From positions 1-61,398 of the forward strand of contig JAGKTY010000026.1 in assembly GCA_021153185.1 (NCBI GenBank): a stretch of 61,398 nt of DNA. The letters run 5' to 3'. The translations under genes were made by a program, and so were the position numbers. Below, piece by piece: positions 60,860 to 61,398 of this stretch. The notes beneath the pieces are model-generated. The model did not search any database. It was not told the DNA's origin and saw nothing but the letters and a program-made list of their open reading frames with translations. Origin of the DNA: Lachnospiraceae bacterium (GTDB lineage: Bacteria > Bacillota > Clostridia > Lachnospirales > Lachnospiraceae). The stretch's first letter is position 1; each line of letters opens with the position of its first letter.

Positions 60860-61398
60860 TTATTTTTTCAGATAAATTCTATATGTGTTTGTGTATTGTG
60901 TATTTAATAATGTGTCAACATAGGTAATACGAACAAATGTGACAGGGCAGATATAGTTGTGGTCATAGTAAGATGAATCGTAGTAAGAATCATCACGCAC
61001 GCCTGATTTGAATGCTGTTTTCTGGGCAAGCGTGATAGATGCCCCATTTTTGACCGGTATGTAAGTAGGCTCCGGACTATATTCGCTATAAGAAGCTTTG
61101 TCATATTTGCCGACTTCAATCTTCTTCAATTTATATGTTTTGTTCATTTTAATTTTTAAAGCACCGCTTGTTTTTGAAAATGTCTGGGTGCCCCCAATAT
61201 CTTTTCCGGCGAATTTGATTGATTTGAATGGAAAAGAGATATTGTTGACATATACCGTTACTTTCTTTGTTGCAATTTTCTTTTTCTTTGCGTTGTTGAT
61301 TGTCAACGTCACAGTGTATTTTCCGGGTTTTGTTGAAAAATAAGAAATCGCATAATGAGACCGGATTATTTCATATCCTTCTTTATTAGGAACTGATA
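60860..61398 (-). CDS. Secreted-type lysine-rich protein, paralogue (partial, start outside window)
   Basis: The frame is open to the window end, giving at least 179 residues, so the GTG at 61312 is not the start. Visible order is ISYFSTKPGKYTV, IKFAGKDIGG, SGALKIKMNKTYKLKKIEVGKYD (in pieces), VKNGASITLAQKTAFK and a tyrosine-rich YYDSSYYDHN stretch, ending TYRIYLKK. It matches the downstream protein in order and spacing. A signal peptide would be outside the window. Function unknown. Confidence 0.7.
   Translation of the reverse strand, partial: SVPNKEGYEIIRSHYAISYFSTKPGKYTVTLTINNAKKKKIATKKVTVYVNNISFPFKSIKFAGKDIGGTQTFSKTSGALKIKMNKTYKLKKIEVGKYDKASYSEYSPEPTYIPVKNGASITLAQKTAFKSGVRDDSYYDSSYYDHNYICPVTFVRITYVDTLLNTQYTNTYRIYLKK

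Noticed and set aside
1..61398. Insertion sequences, phage genes, CRISPR arrays, tRNA or rRNA
   Set aside because: No transposase or integrase frame, no spaced direct repeats and no RNA gene signature was found by reading; the rearrangement scars have no visible mobile element beside them.

Overview
The window looks like a chromosomal segment of a Gram-positive clostridium, most probably a Lachnospiraceae-type gut anaerobe. The clues are a CIRCE/HrcA-controlled hrcA-grpE-dnaK-dnaJ operon, strong AGGAGG-type ribosome sites, consensus sigma-A promoters with 17-base spacers, a Spo0A C-terminal DNA-binding domain, a rubrerythrin tail and lysine-rich secreted Ig-like proteins. The species cannot be named from the sequence alone. 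No tRNA, rRNA, CRISPR array, transposase or phage gene was seen.

Layout. Positions 1-5120 hold the end of a rubrerythrin gene and the heat-shock operon. Positions 5190-8400 hold a secreted Ig-like protein, a Dabb protein, a PspC protein and an HD-GYP (c-di-GMP phosphodiesterase-type) membrane protein. From 8387 to 59936 almost everything is a very large cell-surface polysaccharide locus. It is built from short modules on both strands, most with their own consensus promoter: (a) fucosyltransferase-like gene, reverse; (b) 9227-22574, glycosyltransferases, a DUF2304 protein, Gfo/Idh and SDR enzymes, a truncated RmlD, two paralogous GT-C membrane proteins and three acyltransferase-3 proteins; (c) GT-C genes on opposite strands (22500-26470); (d) a sialyltransferase-like protein and a Wzx flippase, reverse; (e) aminotransferase, FdtA-like isomerase and an ArnC-like transferase; (f) DUF212, reverse; (g) gmd and fcl for GDP-L-fucose; (h) a stand-alone Spo0A DNA-binding domain, NeuB and two GtrA proteins; (i) manC and manA followed by an AT-rich island (about 39.4-54.3 kb) with Wzz-like, Wzy-like and Wzx proteins, five glycosyltransferases, a radical SAM enzyme and a pyruvyltransferase; (j) KdsC-like phosphatase; (k) the initiating sugar-phosphate transferase, reverse; (l) a DPM1-like transferase, a FAD oxidoreductase and UDP-xylose synthase. 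The right edge (60003-61398) carries two tandem secreted paralogues.

How the genes fit. The initiating transferase (55092-56522) would load the first sugar on undecaprenyl phosphate, GT2 and GT4 enzymes extend it, Wzx exports it, Wzy polymerises it and the Wzz-like protein sets chain length. Precursor genes point to GDP-mannose, GDP-L-fucose, UDP-xylose, a dTDP-3-amino-3,6-dideoxyhexose and a nonulosonic acid. The DPM1/ArnC-like enzymes, GtrA and DUF2304 proteins and many GT-C proteins suggest lipid-linked decoration outside the membrane; acyltransferases, a hexapeptide transferase and a pyruvyltransferase would modify it further. rmlABC, neuC and a CMP-nonulosonate synthetase are not in the window.

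Most notable are signs of rearrangement and control: an rmlD lacking its nucleotide-binding end, a truncated acyltransferase joined to a headless GT4, a DUF6077 gene split by one in-frame TGA, an Spo0A output domain without a receiver, a terminator hairpin fused to the promoter and ribosome site of a GtrA gene, and inverted repeats between divergent promoters.
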